From NCBI RefSeq assembly GCF_030711595.1, contig NZ_JAUJUJ010000004.1:1-43660 (forward strand): a DNA stretch of 43,660 nt, given 5' to 3'. The translations under genes were made by a program, and so were the position numbers. The notes under the pieces are model-generated. The model was not told the DNA's origin. It ran no database searches and worked only from the letters and a program-made list of their open reading frames with translations. Below, piece after piece: positions 42,878-43,660 of the stretch (the stretch's first letter is position 1; each line of letters begins with the position of its first letter). Origin of the DNA: Stenotrophomonas sp. YIM B06876. Its GTDB lineage: Bacteria > Pseudomonadota > Gammaproteobacteria > Xanthomonadales > Xanthomonadaceae.

Positions 42878-43660
42878 ATGCGCAAACGTCCGCTCCACCG
42901 GCTCCTGCTACTGTCCTTGCCGGCGATATCGCCACTGGCTTTTGCCCAGGATGCCACGCCCATGCCGGCATCCCCCGAGGCCTGCCTGGCCCTGGACGCG
43001 GACGCGGCACGCCTGGCCTGTTACGACACCGCGCTCGGCCGTGCCCCGGTCGACACCCGCGCCGCCGATGCGGCGGCCAGCGCTGCGCTGCTTGAAAAAA
43101 GGCAGGAACAAACCCCACAGGCATTGCAGGACAGCACCGGCACGGGCGGCGTACGCAAGCGGGTGCGCGAACTGTTTGCCTATGACGAGCGGGAGGACGT
43201 GATGGCCAATATTGGCAAGGGCTCCCTGCTGGACAGCCGCTGGGAGCTGGCCAAGGATTCCAAGTTGGGCACCTTCCAACTGCGTGCCTACAAGCCGGTC
43301 TATCTGCTGCCGGCGTTCTGGGCCAGCAAGCCCAACCAGATGCCGCAATCGCCCAACCCGGCCAATTCGGTCTCCCAGCCCGAAGACCTGAGCAGCTCCG
43401 AGGTCAAATTCCAGATCAGCTTCAAGACCAAGATCGCCGAAAACCTGTTCGGCAACAACGGCGATATCTGGGGCGGCTATACCCAGAGCTCGCACTGGCA
43501 GGCCTACAACAGCGCGCTGTCGCGTCCGTTCCGGGAAACCGACTACGAGCCGGAAGTGATGCTGGTGTTCCGCAATGGCTATTCACTGTTCGGCTGGAAC
43601 GGCCGCATGAGCGCGATCCAGCTCAACCACCAGTCCAATGGCCGCAGCGACCCGCTGTCG
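42878..43660 (+). CDS. pldA: Outer-membrane phospholipase A (3' end outside window)
   Basis: Partial gene; 261 codons visible. The signal peptide (MRKRPLHRLLLLSLPAISPLAFA) is followed by a short Cys/Asp/Ala-rich lead (CLALDADAARLACYDTALG) and a linker. The beta-barrel phospholipase A1 (OMPLA) domain follows, where FQLRAYKPVYLLPAFWASKPNQMPQSPN and the catalytic HQSNGRS are seen close to the window end, giving the His-x-Ser of the active site. The enzyme hydrolyses phospholipids in the outer membrane. The rest of the barrel and the stop lie beyond the window. The 258 bases upstream hold its promoter; none was assigned. Confidence 0.93.
   Translation, partial: MRKRPLHRLLLLSLPAISPLAFAQDATPMPASPEACLALDADAARLACYDTALGRAPVDTRAADAAASAALLEKRQEQTPQALQDSTGTGGVRKRVRELFAYDEREDVMANIGKGSLLDSRWELAKDSKLGTFQLRAYKPVYLLPAFWASKPNQMPQSPNPANSVSQPEDLSSSEVKFQISFKTKIAENLFGNNGDIWGGYTQSSHWQAYNSALSRPFRETDYEPEVMLVFRNGYSLFGWNGRMSAIQLNHQSNGRSDPLS

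Noticed and set aside
1..43660. CRISPR array, IS element or prophage
   Set aside because: No regularly spaced repeats, transposase, integrase or phage structural genes were seen; gene content and base composition look uniformly chromosomal.

Overview
The window is about 43.7 kb of GC-rich chromosome that reads as a gammaproteobacterium of the Xanthomonadaceae (Xanthomonas/Stenotrophomonas/Pseudoxanthomonas-like). This rests on the wording of Fur, SmpB, GrpE and DnaK, on the gene order recN-grpE-dnaK-dnaJ and fur-bamE-ratB-ratA-smpB-ssrA, and on a lexA-imuA-imuB-dnaE2 mutasome operon. The assignment is family recognition from memory, not a database search. No rRNA, tRNA, IS element, prophage or CRISPR array was seen. 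The tmRNA gene, a common integration site, has no island behind it.

Layout. 1-3.2 kb: the end of sucB, lpd, and a LOG-family nucleotide hydrolase. 3.2-9.2 kb: a reverse-strand GAF-GAF-GGDEF-EAL protein, then yigZ overlapping an MsbA-type ABC exporter, then a 66-residue unknown. 9.2-9.75 kb: a gene-free convergent gap with a cluster of DnaA-box-like sites. 9.75-16.7 kb: pdxY, then dnaJ, dnaK and grpE (all reverse) with two sigma-32-like promoters, and recN on the other strand. No hrcA gene or CIRCE operator lies in this locus. 16.7-19.6 kb: fur, bamE, ratB/rnfH, ratA, smpB and ssrA. 19.6-26.5 kb: lexA-imuA-imuB-dnaE2, overlapping or nearly so, with a LexA-type palindrome at the lexA start and a membrane diguanylate cyclase reading away from it. 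26.8-31.5 kb: an OmpA-family lipoprotein, photolyase, an unknown 287-residue protein and dnaB. 31.7-37.3 kb: a compact reverse operon of a GST-like protein, a fused alpha-beta 2-oxoacid dehydrogenase E1, an asparagine-synthase-like amidotransferase and an FMN reductase. 37.7-43.7 kb: glycine-zipper proteins, a small membrane protein, tatD, tcdA, a cytochrome c'-like protein, a SlyB-like lipoprotein, a cold-shock protein, a DUF456 membrane protein with no obvious ATG start, and the first part of an outer-membrane phospholipase A.

Themes. Much of the window is stress and genome maintenance: heat-shock chaperones, RecN, the LexA-controlled ImuA/ImuB/DnaE2 translesion set, photolyase, ribosome rescue by SmpB/tmRNA, and the DnaB helicase. 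Two c-di-GMP proteins are present, one of them sharing its upstream region with lexA. Most genes are ordinary housekeeping genes. The parts most worth checking are the DnaA-box cluster, the LexA operator shared with the diguanylate cyclase, the chaperone locus without HrcA, the GST/E1/AsnB/FMN-reductase operon, and the non-AUG start of the DUF456 gene.
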